Part shown: positions 1 to 12,499 of the stretch, one piece after another | Numbering within the stretch: position 1 is the first letter of the stretch | Layout of the letters: each line of letters starts with the position of its first letter | Assembly: GCF_003711515.1 (NCBI RefSeq) | Contig: NW_021167080.1 | Location: 3,322,155 to 3,386,154 of the forward strand | Direction of reading: 5' to 3' | DNA from: Sodiomyces alkalinus F11 | Lineage: Eukaryota; Ascomycota; Sordariomycetes; Glomerellales; Plectosphaerellaceae | DNA: 64,000 nt | Translations under genes and position numbers: made by a program | The notes under the pieces: generated by a model | Seen by the model: only the letters and a program-made list of their open reading frames with translations | Told to the model about the DNA's origin: nothing | Database searches by the model: none

Positions 1-2190
1 GGTTATCCTATTAGGTTAACGATAACTATACCCGTTTACGAGAAGTGGCGGTATAGATCCAAAGCGAATCTATCTTATCCTAGAGAGAGGGAGAGACCTA
101 CGCTAAGTTTATATAACGGTGGAAAGCCCTGGAGTCGGAACTGCCGGGTAAGCTCCTAGACTAGTAGAGGATTTAGATAGTGCTAATAAGGGTGCTTCCG
201 CCTATTCGGGACTATATAGTGTTCATAGGGGTTCCTAAGGACTACTAGGATCTAGCCACGGCCTATTATAGGGCTAAGGCTTTAACCGTTAACGACGGGC
301 TAGCCGTTACTCGAGCAGACTTCTAGTCTAATACCTAATAACGTTATTTCCGTTCGCGTGCCCTAGGATAGGGTACCTAGACGGCCACCTACGGTTCTAC
401 CGGTATCCCTACGCCCACCCCTATATCTACACCTATACTAGCCTCTGCTCCTAGCTACCCTATACGCCCTAGACTGTTAGTATACCTCGATACTATTACT
501 TACTATAACTATAACTAAAAGGGGCACTACGCTACTATATACCCTAGCCCCTATACCGAGCGACGCTCGAGTAATAGTAACCCGAATACCTAACCGGTAT
601 CTGCCGCTCGCCCTATAGTTAGCCGTGTTATAGGCGAGGTGCCTTAGGAACTATACCCGCCTCGGACTACCCCTACTACTATACTAGTAGAGGCACGCGT
701 GTCCTTTCGCCGAGGTACGGAATAGGTGTAGACGACGGCTCTCCTTAACGGAGGCGCCGATATTAACGTTTTAGACCTGTCCTTTCTAGGGCCTAATTAG
801 GTCCCCGAGGGGCCCCCGGTCCCGGTATCCTAGATTATAGAAGGATACATAAAGGCCACTACTCTTAGGTCTACTTATAGGATTATCGTCGCGATAGACT
901 ATTAGAGTCGAAAAAGGGTATAACGCGCCGAGTTCCACGTTATAAATCTTACGGGCGCGAAGATTATCCTAAGGAGGCCGTGACTTATAGCTGTTAACCC
1001 TAATATTAATTAGCAGTATAGTATATAGACTTACCCCTTAACCTACGCCGAGCTTAGTATAGTTATATCACCGAGAGAACTATATAGGGCAGTTAGATAA
1101 GCTAAGTCTATCCTTACCTTAACCTATATAGGTTCTACGCGGGACCTACATATCGGCTATATTAGCCTAGTGGAAAACCCTTTAGTAGGATATACAGATA
1201 TATTCTTAGGAAACGGGGTCTACCCTAGCCTAGATAAGGACCTAGTAGCCGCCACCACGCTGCCAGTATAGTATTAAGATTTCGCTAACGTTTTTAACGT
1301 TAAAGACGCCAGGAGGCTACTAACGTATTAGTAGTAGGATCACGATATTAAGATCGAGGAAGGGAAGAAGCCGCCGTATAGTCCTATCTATCCTCTTACC
1401 GTATAAGAATTAGAGGTGCTACGTTAGTATCTATAGGATACCGTTACGAAGAGATAGATTAGACCGTCTACTAGCCCGTCCGGTGCCCCTATTTTGTTTA
1501 TACCTAAGAAGGGTAGTAAGCTACGCCTTTATATAAACTATAAAGGGTTAAATAAGGTAACTGTTAAGGATTATACCCCCTTTCCCCTAATCCACGAAAT
1601 CCTAGATCGGTTATCGTTAGCGTAGTACTATACTAAGCTAGACCTTAAAGGTACGTACTATCGGTTACGGATTCGGGAGGGCGATAAGTGGAAGATAGCG
1701 TTCCGGACGAAATACGGCTATTACGAGTATCTTATAATACTATTCGTCTTTATAAACGCCCTTACGAGCTTTTAGCACTATATTAATTAGGCGTTAACGG
1801 GTCTTATTAATACTATTGACGTTATATACCTTAACGATATCCTTATCTATAGTAAGGACTTAGTTACCTACCGCGTATATATCCGCGAGGTCCTTATAAG
1901 GCTTAGGTAGTAGTCCCTATATACTAACCCCGATAAGTGCGAGTTTAAAACTAGGGATATAGAATTCCTCGGTTTTATCTATAGTCTAGATAGGGTATGT
2001 ATAGACCTATCCCGCGTTAAGGCTATCCGCGACTAGGAGCTTCCGAATAATATTAAGAAAATACAGGTCTTCCTAGGCCTTACGGGTTTTTATAGGCGCT
2101 TTATTAAGAACTATTCTAAGGTTATTACCCCTCTTATAGACTATTTAAAGGGGAGGTATATTAGGATCCTTATACTTTCCCTATAGACCT
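1..2190 (+). pseudogene. Gypsy-1 copy A gag tail, protease and reverse transcriptase (RIPped)
   Basis: Decayed polyprotein segment. A CCHC zinc knuckle lies near 490-540 and reads YYNYNQKGHYATIYP, with the expected Cys now Tyr. An aspartic-protease core, ALLNGGADINVL, is near 738-773; the catalytic Asp has become Asn in this copy (copy B keeps Asp). The RT domain spans about 1,480-2,180 and includes [46 protein letters not shown] and the catalytic box as YLND (expected YLDD, Asp to Asn by G-to-A), followed by the FLGLTGFYRRFIK segment. In-frame TAG/TAA stops fall at Gln positions. The sequence stops at 2,190, where an LTR element is inserted; RNase H resumes at 14,161. Confidence 0.88.
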
Positions 2191-2553
2191 TAATATACTC
2201 TATCCAGGCATATCTCTGGCCAGCCAGTACTATCAGACGTAGGGCTTCTAGGGTTCGGAATAGCGACCTTTAGGTATAGAAAATAAGGTATAATAATGAT
2301 ATCTTCTCTAAGCTAAGGGGGCGCGCGCCCCCGGGACTTAAGTATCCACGGGGAAACCCCGTAGAATCCTCGGCTTCTACGTATAGGAACCCGGGAGATT
2401 CCCCGGTATTCACTAATTATACCCTAGGGAAGCTATAGTATACCCTAAAGGTACCTATAATATACCCCGTAGGTGCTATAATATAAAATATAATACACCC
2501 GTGGTACGCCCGTAGTACGCCCTAGTATTCCTGGTAGAATCTAGGGCGTATTA
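2191..2553. repeat. Left LTR of the 5.3 kb element
   Basis: 363 bp, matching 7,143-7,472 nearly base for base. It includes the GC-rich palindromic stretch GGGGGCGCGCGCCCCC near 2,318-2,333. It carries about 30 extra bp near 2,455-2,515, where short AT-rich CTATAATATA motifs are duplicated. Confidence 0.8.
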
Positions 2554-2899
2554 TATACCCCGGGCGATAAAGCCCTATATCCCGCGGGCTTTCCCGGGTA
2601 ACTATAATAGCCTTACTTAAGGCGCTTTACGGTTATACTAGTAAACCGCGGTATAATTAAAGAGAATAAAACGAAAATATAGTTACGCGGGAATACCCTA
2701 ATAGCGACCGCGGCTATAGCTATCTATTACCTAACTAAGCGAGAGAGAACCAAAGAAAATAAAACTTCTCGCCGTATACCCTAGTAAAATCCTAGTACGC
2801 CTAATAAAAGTAAATAACGGACTAAAGAAAAAACCGTGCCGTCCTATCTATATTACCTCTAATAAAGGTAATTTAGCCTAGTAAGCTATTATGATTAGC

Positions 2900-4580
2900 T
2901 ATAGAGTTATTCTAGGATAATAACCTCGTACTTATTATTATCCTAGGTACTAGGCTTAATTTCGTCTAGGAAACCCTATTAGTTAAGATCGGCCTTTAGA
3001 ATAGTAGCCGCGTCTTATACCGTTATCTTATTCGTTAGCCCGTTAAGGCGTCCGGGATTAAGGTTAGTAAACGCTATTAGTCCGGATACGCTATACTCGG
3101 TATATTAGTGTTAAAGGGCCGCGTACGCGAGCACGGTGCGGAGGGAGAGCTTATAGTCGGCGGTAGCGCGCTTAGTAAGCTAGTTAAGGTAAGCCGGCGA
3201 TAATTACCGATTAATTCCTAGGGGAGCTAGGGGAACCGCCCTTTCTAAGTAAAGGTAGTATATAACTTAGGTAAATTCTATAGTATTCTAGCTAGTACTT
3301 AGGGCTATAATATCCTTAATAAAGTCGTAAAGCTAATATCTCGCCGGGATAAAGAGTACTATTCTATAGCTATACTAGCGTATAATTACTAGAGTCTACG
3401 TATTAGTACCCGTCGAATCGAAGGAGGGTAACTCCTTATTATCCTATAGTCTAATACTATAGTTCTTAACTACGTCTAGGAGTATCTTTTCCTTAGAGCC
3501 TTTTACGGCTACTCGCTTAGCGGGGGTAGGATTAGAACCGGCCGGGCTAGGCGCGGGCTATTTGATTACTTTAGCCGGCGTGGTAAGACTTAGTACGCCA
3601 CCTAAGCGTAACTAACCTAGAAACTCCGCGGCTAATAAGACGTTAATAGGCTACTCCTCCGGCTAGTTAAAGCCCGTGGTTAGTCCTTTAAGGTATTTAC
3701 GCATTAGTTTGTTACGCTTCTCGGTTTCCTAAGTATATTCCTATAACTTATAGCGGAACTCTTCTTCCGTGATAGTCTTACCCCTTATACCGATAAGGTT
3801 ATATATAGCCTACGATAGGAAGGTCTACTCCCGCTAGTAGTCGAGTATAAACCTAAGAACTAGCACGGAATAAGATATACCCTAAAAACCCGAGGCGATA
3901 GCGGGACTATTACTAGCTTCCGCGTTATTTACGAGGTTAATATACGTTGTAAAGTAAGGGCCGGGCGTAATAACGGGCGTATCGGCGTAAAACGTATAGG
4001 CTTTTTAAGGGGCCTTCGTGAACTTCCCCGTATAGTTACGGGGTATATTAGGGTTTTAGCCTATCTTTAAGTAGTCCTTATAAAAGATATCGGGGCGTTC
4101 CTAAAATATAAGCTCCGCGTTAGTGTCTAATAGGTAATCGGGCTAAGGAAACTACCGAATAAGTTCCTTAGCTTCTTACTATATAACCTTAGTATTTTCC
4201 TTAGGGTGCTCCGCGGGTATAAAGATAGTACGGTCTAGGTCGCGTGCCTTTAGGTTAAGGTAGCCCTAGGCTTCGGTGTATACTCGGAACTCACGGATTA
4301 TACTACCGTAGGACTACTTCTACTCTATAAACCGCTCGCTAAAGGCGTTTAGCTTATATTCTAAGCGCTCCTCCTTACTATAAAAGGTAACGGCGTGGTA
4401 ATATCCGGCTTTAGTAAAGCTAGTACCTAGCTTTTTAGGGTTCTTAAAGGCGTATTCGAAGAGGTCGCGGTAATCCTAGTCTTTAGATAGCTAGTAGGAA
4501 CTCGGCGCCCGGATTATAAAGTAAGTAGGCGGTAAGGCGGTTCTAAATCGCTAAGGCGGTATAAGGAGAACCACGGCTAT
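2900..4580 (-). pseudogene. Long decayed ORF of unknown function inside the 5.3 kb LTR element
   Basis: On the minus strand one frame reads as a plausible protein of about 500 residues, interrupted almost only by TAG/TAA where Gln fits. In order it contains KNPKKLGTSFTKAGYYHAVT, LNLKARDLDRTIFIPAEHPK, DYLLDTNAELIF, IPRNYTGKFTKAP, QTFLSQAIYNLIGIRGKT, TITEEEFRYKL and a Pro-rich stretch (PAPSPAGSNPTPAK). The start lies near 4,580 and the end near 2,900, neither exactly fixed. I do not recognise the family: no RT, integrase, protease or transposase motif is visible, and it is neither Cys-rich nor membrane-like. It could be a captured host gene or the element's own accessory protein. The consistent frame over 1.6 kb makes chance unlikely. 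Confidence 0.6.
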
Positions 4581-7142
4581 CCGTATCGGCTCACCGTAAA
4601 AGGCGGGGGGAGTAGATAATTCGCGCTTATATAAATAAAAAGAGGAAGGGGTATACGTTATAAAAACGACGAAATCTTAAATAAGGTATTATAGGAATAA
4701 TAGTAAACTATATTAGCGATATAAATAATCGCGGTAATAATAAGTAAGAGAGGAAAGGAAGACTCGGTTATTATAGGTATAATATTATTTTCTTTTAATA
4801 CCGCGTAAAGCGCCGTGGTAACCGTGGTTATTACGGCGGTTAATAGAAGGTATATATAGGTTATAATCCTTCTATTCCTACTATACCCTATAATTCACGG
4901 TTATTACCTAGGGCGTTTATCTTATATCGTGTCGCCGGTATACCTTATAACCCTTAATCCTTTAGTTCCGCCGCGTACCCTATAGCTCTTTAGCGTTCTA
5001 ACTCCGCCTTATAATTCTTTAACGTTTTATAGTCCTTTAGCTTCTCCTAGTTATAGTATTACTTAAAACCTCCGCTACCTTTAAGGCTATCCTTAGAAGA
5101 TAAGGTCTTTATCTTCCTACGCCTTTATAGCTTTTTCCGGCGTCTAACTATTTAGTAAGCTAGCTATTCTATTATACTCAGTCTATAACTAACTTTATTC
5201 CTTAAGATAGGGTTATCTTATTTTTATAGCGTTTATATAAGTCTTACTATTAATTCTTAGTAAGTAACGCCTAAATAAGGATTATAAGGAATCTAAGAGT
5301 AATACCGGCCGCCTTTCACGGCGTTATTTATAATCCCCGCGGGTTATAAAGCCCTATATCCCGCGGGCTTCGCCGCCTTATAGCTATTAAATAGGGTATA
5401 TTCTCCTTAAAGAAAAGGAGCCCTCCCCCTAATAAGGAGAACTAGCTAAGGGAACCTCGGGGTTCGATAATAGAATCCCTGGCTTACTAAGTCGAGTAAG
5501 AGGACTTAGCGCGAGTCGAGTAAAAGGAATAAAGGCGAGTTATATAATCGGAAATAAGGGCGTTTATGGTAAGGAAAAGGAGGAGGAAGGCTGGGATTAA
5601 AAAAGAGTATACGTTATAAAGCGACGGAGATACGTTAAAGGGAGATAGTAAACCACGATATTCGCCTAGTAAACGGGTCCGTGTTTAGATCCTTAGCCGG
5701 TAATAAGGCGAGTAGAGATTATTACTATCTAGCCCTCCGGGGATACTATAGCCTTCTATAGCGTTTAGAAGTCCGATAAGAGCTTAGGGTCCTAGTCGGA
5801 ATAATAGATACGGCGGTATACGTGTTATAATCTATAGATAGGCCGGGGGGCCTTAGTAAACTTATCGGTTACGGTTAAAGGCGAGTCTACTATAGGGAAG
5901 CCCTCCCTTTAATAAGGAGGAAAGCTAAGGGAACCTCGGGTAAACCCGATAAAGGCTAATAGAATAAGGGGAAGCCCTCCCTCTAATAGGCAGGATAACT
6001 AAGGCGCCTTAGGTAAATCCGATAAAGGCTAGGATATACCCCCTAAGCCTTAGGATATATAGCCTCTTACACGGATATTAGTCTACGCTTTTCCTTTTAG
6101 GGTTATTACGCCGCTAGCCTTAGATATTCTCGGTATATTTAGCTAATCGGATAAAAGCGAGCCGCGCTAAGAGGAAAATATTCTCCGCGAAGTATAGGTA
6201 AAGGGAAGATTACGGTAAGGGGAGGCTAGCTCCCTTTATACTCCGCGGGAAAAAGGGAAAGAAAAAAAAAGGGGGAATTATTAAGTAGGTTAGTACTATA
6301 TCGGAGGGGGGGGAATTAATACGCCCCGTGGTATTTTACTAGAGCTCGGGTTCTACGGGGGATACTAATATATAGTATAATAATCGCCCTCCTACGCCCT
6401 TTAGCGATTATTAGGACAGTTATTATCGGTGTAGGTTAGTATAGTTATTATCCTATACCTAACTAGCGATTATTAGGAAAATTAATATTTTATTAAAGCT
6501 AAGGATCTATAATAGGTGCTAGTATAGGTTAGTATAGGCGTTATTCCTACGTTTAGCTAATAACCGTAGATTCCCTAATATACTCCACGGAGAAGAGAAA
6601 AAAAAGGGGGGGAATTTATTAAGTGGCTTAGTACTATAGTAAAGGGGAGGATGATTATCCGAAGGTTAGTACGCCCCGTGGTTATATCGGGATTCTAGTT
6701 CCACGGAGGACGCTAGTACATAGGGTAGTATAGGCGCTATCCTACACCCTTTAGCGATCTAGAACGATTAGTATCGATATAGGTTAATAAGATTAGTATC
6801 CTACGCCTAACTAATAATTATTAAGAAGGTTATCGCGGTTTTAAAGCTCGGGTTCCACGGCTAATAGTCGTTATAAAGGTATATAATATTCCACGGTATA
6901 CGATTAAAGGACGGTGGTTCCCTTTATTACTCCACGCCTAAACCTATTAAAGGGGAGGCGTTTTCGCCTAGCGCGCCTTATATCTATTTAGTCTTAGTAT
7001 ACGAAGTTCGCGCCGTTAAGGGCGGCTACGCCGGGCACGTTAACATTCGCTAGTAAACCGTATGCCTATTTAGTTTTAGTATATATAGTCTACGCCGGGC
7101 GGCGGTACGCGAACCTTACCTATAAGCTTAGTTACTACTATT
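4581..7142. repeat. Non-coding interior with internal direct repeats
   Basis: No coding frame recognised. Two imperfect direct repeats of about 200 bp occur near 6,275-6,480 and 6,605-6,840; both contain a GTTAGTACG/TTAATACG-CCCCGTGG core followed by CCCTTTAGCGAT and CCTAACTA. Shorter repeats near 5,410, 5,895 and 5,968 share AGCCCTCCC..AATA and CTAAGG motifs. A 50-bp block near 5,325-5,385 (AAAGCCCTATATCCCGCGGG) repeats sequence just inside the left LTR (about 2,570-2,600). Confidence 0.55.
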
Positions 7143-7472
7143 TAATATACCCTATCCAGGTATATCTCTAGCCAGCCAGTACTATCGGACCTAGGGCTTC
7201 TAGGGTTTAGAATAGCGACCTTTAGGTATAGAAAATAGGGTATAATAAAGATATCTTCTCTAAGCTAAGGGGGCGCGCGCCCCCGGGACTTAAGTATCCA
7301 CGGGGAAACCCCGTAGAATCCTCGGCTTCTACGTATAGGAACCCGGGGGATTCCCCGGTATTCACTAATTATACCCTAGGGAAGCTATAGTATACCCTAA
7401 GGGTACCTATAGTATACCCGTGGTATGCCCGTGGTACGCCCTAGTATTCCCGGTGGAATCTAGGGCGTATTA
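7143..7472. repeat. Right LTR of the 5.3 kb element
   Basis: 330 bp direct repeat of 2,191-2,553. Most differences are C/T or G/A transitions, as RIP would produce. Immediately after it the Gypsy-1 sequence resumes (GGCTTAGACCGCG against GGCCTAGTCTGCG in copy B). Confidence 0.8.
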
Positions 7473-7501
7473 GGCTTAGACCGCGTTTAAGAAGATAAAA
7501 C
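7473..7501 (+). other. 29-bp Gypsy-1 sliver between two insertions
   Basis: GGCTTAGACCGCGTTTAAG and the following 10 bp align with GGCCTAGTCTGCGTTCGAGG in copy B (reverse strand near 46,785-46,805). It is all that remains of the host element between the LTR element and the LINE. Confidence 0.75.
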
Positions 7502-7739
7502 GAAGGTAAACCTTATAAGATTATAAATATAATAACCACGGGCGCGTAATAGGAGTAAAATCGATAAAACCACCGAGACGGAGATTATAACCACCGCCTC
7601 CCTCTCAGGATACTATCGTAGCGGCACCGTAATACCGGCGCTACGGTATAACCGGAGGAAATATTAGATAGTGTTATCCTGACCGCGATAACGCAGAATT
7701 CGTAATAGACCTAGTTTTTATAACACGGGCGTTCCCCCC

Positions 7740-9060
7740 CTCGCCCGTGGCGGGATATAGCGCGGAACCGATATAATACTAAAAAGGGACTACTACGCCC
7801 CTTAGAACCGAGAGTAACTAAGATTAAGGCAGAAATTTAGGCCCTACTAGCTAATAGGAATACGATCGAATAGGTCGTGGAGCTAGTAAAGGAACTAATC
7901 ACGATATATAGTATCTATAAGAATACCGGCGCGTTACCGCTAGTATACCTGTATATTACCGTTCGCTATATTATCCGACAAGAAGTCCGAAAAGGAATAA
8001 GCGGCACGAAAAAGACTTAGACTAATATCGTAGCCCGGGCACCTATAGCGGCACCGCTATAGGACCCGGCCCCCCCTAAAGTGATCCCCGTTAGGTATTA
8101 CCGGGAGCTAATTATCCGCTAAGGAACCCTCTCCGAAGACTAGCCCCTTAAACCTAGGACCCTAAAGGAAATTATCTAAGCTATAAATACCACGATTACC
8201 CGACACGATACTATAGCGGTATAGAAGCTACCGAGCGGAGATATCTGCCTTACCTTTACCGACGGGGTATAGTAGTGGGCCACTTATAAGGAATAATAGA
8301 TTAAGAAGGCCTTCGGTAAAGGAGCTACCCTAGCTATACGTACTTACCCTACCCTAGCTAAGGCTATCTCTCAGGAGACCCTTAACGCCCTATCCGAAGA
8401 AGACCTACTAGTATCCCTATAAGACACGAACCCCGAAGTAAAAATTATCCGAGTATAATAACGGGTTCCCCGCCACGGTACCGGTAGGGTAGCGCTTCTC
8501 CTTATCGAATCGGCTTTACCGGAAGGAGTAGCGAGCCTTATCCGGAATACCCTCCTCTTAAAGAATTTAGCTATATCTATAAGCTATATAATTCTAACCT
8601 TAGCCCCTTATAGTGCTATAAGTGCCTATACTTCGGCTACCGGGTAAACGGCTACCCTACGGCAGAGAGGGTATACCGCTATTACGCTAAGCCCGAATCG
8701 GCGTACTTATAGGGCTTAGGATACTATAAAGCTACGGCGCTTAGGCGCCCCCGCCGCTACGCCGCCTATACCGGAGATCACGATACCTTTAACGATTTTT
8801 ACCGACTACTAAAGAAAGAGGCCGAGAAGACCCGCGAAATGTATAAGTACTAAGCTAGGGACTTCGATATTACCCGTTAGACCGAAGAGGTATACCCACG
8901 GTAGCTGTAGATCTTCCCCCCGATTATTATCGCCCAGGACTAGGACCGACCCCTTTATAGGGGCAGGGGCTAGCCCCCGAAAAGGACTAAAGGATAGGAG
9001 GGCTCCCCGATACTAAGCCCGATAAAGGCCTATATAGTCTCCCGCGGGTCCGATAAGGCA
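7740..9060 (+). pseudogene. LINE ORF1 (nucleic-acid-binding, zinc knuckle), RIPped
   Basis: Gag-like first ORF. The readable frame has a charged N-terminal half and a C-terminal segment SPLQCYKCLYFGYRVNGYP at about 8,600-8,670, a CCHC-type knuckle with His and the last Cys changed to Tyr, followed by a second Cys-derived cluster (RVYRYYAKPESAY). In LINEs ORF1p binds the element RNA. Gln positions are TAG/TAA stops. The first 500 bp are duplicated, inverted, at 25,925-26,560. Confidence 0.65.
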
Positions 9061-9069
9061 CTATAGTGG

Positions 9070-12000
9070 GGACCCTAGAGCTAGACCCCGGTTATACCGG
9101 GCATGCTATCTTAACCCCCCCCCCCTCTCTAACTAATAGCAATCTATATCCTTTCGTGGAATATAGGGAGGAGTTATGCGCGGCGGGAGCTACCGCTCCG
9201 GTACCGCGCCGAGTACGACGTAATAGTAATCCAGGAACCCGGCCTTAACCATTTCATGAAAAGCCCCGCCTACCCCTCCTAAGGGGTATACTGGCTAATC
9301 TAAGGAGGAGGCCGCGCCCTCCTATATATCTATAAAAGACACCCGCTGTACACGTGGATATAGTAGGCCTACCGCGATACATACGCGGTTATATTCGGGG
9401 CCGGAGATAACGCCCTTATAATCTAGTCGACCTACTTAGAGAACTACTAGTTAGCTAGGATTCCCTAGAATACGCCCCTATAAGATATATTCGACACAGC
9501 ACTGCTATAGGGCCGATATATCGTCTTAGGGGACTTTAACCAATACTACCCCCTATAGTTATAGCCACCACGGTACTACCCCCGAGCCGATACCCTGCTT
9601 ACCCTTACGACCCGATAGAACCTAGACCTAGTAACCCCTCCCGGAATAACTATATAGCACCGCCCGGGCCGATATACTAGCACTATCGACCTTATATAGG
9701 TAATATAAAGGCTCCGCTATACCTTCAGTGGCCCTAATAAGACCGTTATCGGGTTAGACTACTACTTATAGATAGCCCGAATCTTTATAGAGACGGATAC
9801 CACGCCGACCACCGCGATAATACCACCGTAAGACTTAGCCGGGCCCCGCTAAGTCTAGAAAGACTTTAACCCCTTATAAGTCCCCTAGCTCGCCGCCACG
9901 TAACTATAGTAGACCGGCCCCTTTATAATACTAGGAGATATCGACTTAGTACTAAATAACCTAATAGGAGACTTTATAACCTTAGCCGATAAGGCCGTAC
10001 CGCGCCGCCGCGGGGGCCCCCCTAAACGCCTATTTACCCCTTAGTGGAACGCGGAATTAACCGCCTTTACCCAGGAAGTAAGGCGCCTTTATCGTAGATA
10101 TATATCTAGGAAATCCTAGAACCGATAGGACGAGTTTTAGGAAGCGGAGAGGTGCCGAGATAAGGCCGTAGCGGTAGCGAAGCGGCTATACTAGCGGTAC
10201 CTACTCTACTCGACCGGGAAGGACGATAGCCTCCTTTAGCGATTATAGAAATAGGCATAAACTAAAGGGGGAGCTCTGCTAAACCCCTTATCGGTACTAC
10301 TACTATACTAAGATAATAGCGATAACCCGGTAACTATACACGTAGAGAAAGCCGAAGTCCTTAACCGGAAGTTCTTCTTACCCCCCCTCCTTACCGCCCC
10401 TAGACCCTTAGGCGCGGAATTCTCCCCGGGGTAGGATATCCGCCGCGATATTACCGTAACGGATATATAAGGGCGCCTTAAGACGACTAAACTATAGGCG
10501 GTACTAAGATCTAACGGACTCCTAGTAGGGCTCCTAAAAGCGTATAGACCCCCCCTATACTAAAGACTTAGTACTAGCTTTATAGCGTGCCTCGAAGTAA
10601 GCTGCTACCCGAAGAGGTGCCGCTACGCTACCGTGGTAGTCCTTAAGAAGGAAGGCCGGCCGCCGGCCGACTACGGGATAGTAAAGGGCTAACGACTGAT
10701 ATTACTCCTTAGTATAATAGGTAAGGTCCTTAAGGGGATATTAGCTGACCCGATCGCTACTATAGCGGAGGAGTATCGGCTCCTCCTAAAAGGATAGATA
10801 GGTAACCGGATAGGGCGAAGTATAGAGACGGTAGTATAAAGAGTCACGGAGGCCGTAAGGGCGAGTTAGGCCTATAGTAGCACCGCTTTAATACTCTAAC
10901 TAGATATTAAAGAAGTATTCGATACTATCTCCTACCCCCGCCTCCTTAAGGTACTTAAAAGGAAAGGCTTCCCCCGGTAGCTTACTACCCTAATTAGTAG
11001 CTTCCTTTAAGACCGTATAGCCTAGCTACTACTTAATAGCGAAACGGCCCCCCCGCGGCACCTCCGGGGGGGGGGTACCGTAAGGCTCCCCGATCTCTCT
11101 TATCCTCTTTATCCTTTATATCTTTACCCTATACGAAGAACTAGAAAGAGTCCTTAAAACGATAGTAGTAGGTTTTACCGATAACACGAATATTATCGCG
11201 TTTAGTAGGACGGAGGTATAGATATAGTACCGCCTCGCCGCCGTGTAGCGGATATACTTAGACTAAAAGATAGCGAGTAGACTATAGTTCGAACTAGCTA
11301 AGTGTATATATATATCTTTCACGAAGTCACGCTAGCCCTTACCTACCCCGCTTCCCCTTAATACTACTCTAGTACCGGCGGCGGAGGCGATAAGGCTTTT
11401 AGGCGTTTAGCTTAATAAGATTTAGCTTAATAAGAAGCTTAACTTCCGATAAAATACTAAAGAGGTAAAGAGCCGACTAGCTACCTAAATATACGCCCTT
11501 TTAAGACTTAGCGCGGTAGTGTGGGGGTATAGCTTCGTAGATATAAGAAGACTATACCTCGTAGTAATACGACTAGTAATCGCCTATTATACCTTAACTA
11601 TCTATAAGATAGGGGCCGGCCCCCGGCACGGCCCCGTAGCGGCACTTATAACGGTATAGAACCGGTACCTCTAATTAGTAGCCGGAGCCTATAAAGCTAC
11701 GCCGGTTAGGGTCCTTAAAAAAGAGACCTTTATCCCCCCCCTTAACCTATATCTCTTAAGCCTAAGTGCCTAAAAGGTCCGCCGGATATAAGAGGAGGGA
11801 ACTAAGGATAAGATATTAGCCGGGGTATACGCTATAGCGAGAGCCCTAGCAGCATCGAATCGGTATTATAGGACCTATACGTCCCTTAGATGGATAGCCT
11901 AACTTAACGCCCTAGCGACTTAGGCCGGAAACGCGGCCCCGAGGAAAGCCCTTATAAGGGAATAGGGTTAAACCTGGGTAGAGGTATAGAGGCCCTATAC

Positions 12001-12480
12001 CTACGCCGTAGCGATACCGAGCTACCCCCCGATATACCGCTCCCTCCGGAAATATAAAGGACTCCTAAAGCTATAAAGTGCCGTACTTACCTAAATTAGA
12101 TTAGAAAGGCTAGGCCTACGAGCCTTTTTAGTAAAAGCGAGGGTGCCGGGATTCCTAACTACGCGGTACCCCTACGGCGATAGGGGGGTAGAAATAGCGG
12201 AGCACGTAGTGCTCTAATACTAAGACGTGACTAAGGAAGAGCATAGAGAGCTCTTCGGTGCCGTAGGGAGACTACTCACGACTAAAGAGGATTTATACGA
12301 CGCACTAGACTATAATACGGAGCCGGGACGATAGCTAAATAGTTTCTATAATAGAAGAGGCTTAAGGACTTTCGCCTCGCCCTCGAGGTTATAGAGGCCT
12401 ATAAAAATAGAGACGATACCGAAGAGAGACCGGAGCGGGGACGGAATAGTATAGCGAACTAGCGGATTATTAATAGGGGT
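9070..12480 (+). pseudogene. LINE ORF2: AP-type endonuclease and reverse transcriptase, RIPped
   Basis: The start, near 9,110-9,170, reads like the N-terminus of an endonuclease/exonuclease/phosphatase domain. The diagnostic VLGDFNQYYPL motif is near 9,510-9,550, with a second LGDIDL-like segment near 9,930. The RT region runs about 10,400-11,450: the RYATVVVLKKEGR segment near 10,620, LDIKEVFDTISYPRLLKVL near 10,900 and the catalytic box as FTDNTNI near 11,175 (FADD-type, Asp to Asn). The C-terminus (about 12,130-12,220) has the usual terminal Cys/His segment in decayed form (RYPYGDRGVEIAEHV). The overall order fits Tad/I-like fungal LINEs. A small frameshift near 11,075-11,090 lies in a G-run. 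Confidence 0.75.
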
Positions 12481-12499
12481 CCTATAAAATAGGACCCCG

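Larger units (their letters stand above)
2191..7472. mobile_element. LTR-flanked element with no recognisable pol, nested in Gypsy-1 copy A
   Basis: Two direct repeats (2,191-2,553 and 7,143-7,472) bound 5,282 bp. The termini read TAATATAC...CGTATTA, which fits TG...CA ends after RIP. The flanks are GACCT (2,186-2,190) and GGCTT (7,473-7,477); the undisturbed copy B has GGCCT at this site, so a 5-bp target duplication later changed by RIP is well supported. No RT, integrase or gag was recognised. The interior holds one long minus-strand decayed ORF (about 4,580-2,900) and about 2.5 kb of non-coding sequence with internal repeats. It is probably non-autonomous. I saw no convincing primer site or polypurine tract, so its orientation is unknown. 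Confidence 0.75.

Noticed and set aside
2191..7472. DNA transposon with the 330-360 bp repeats as TIRs
   Set aside because: The repeats are in direct, not inverted, orientation, with a 5-bp target duplication, as for LTRs.
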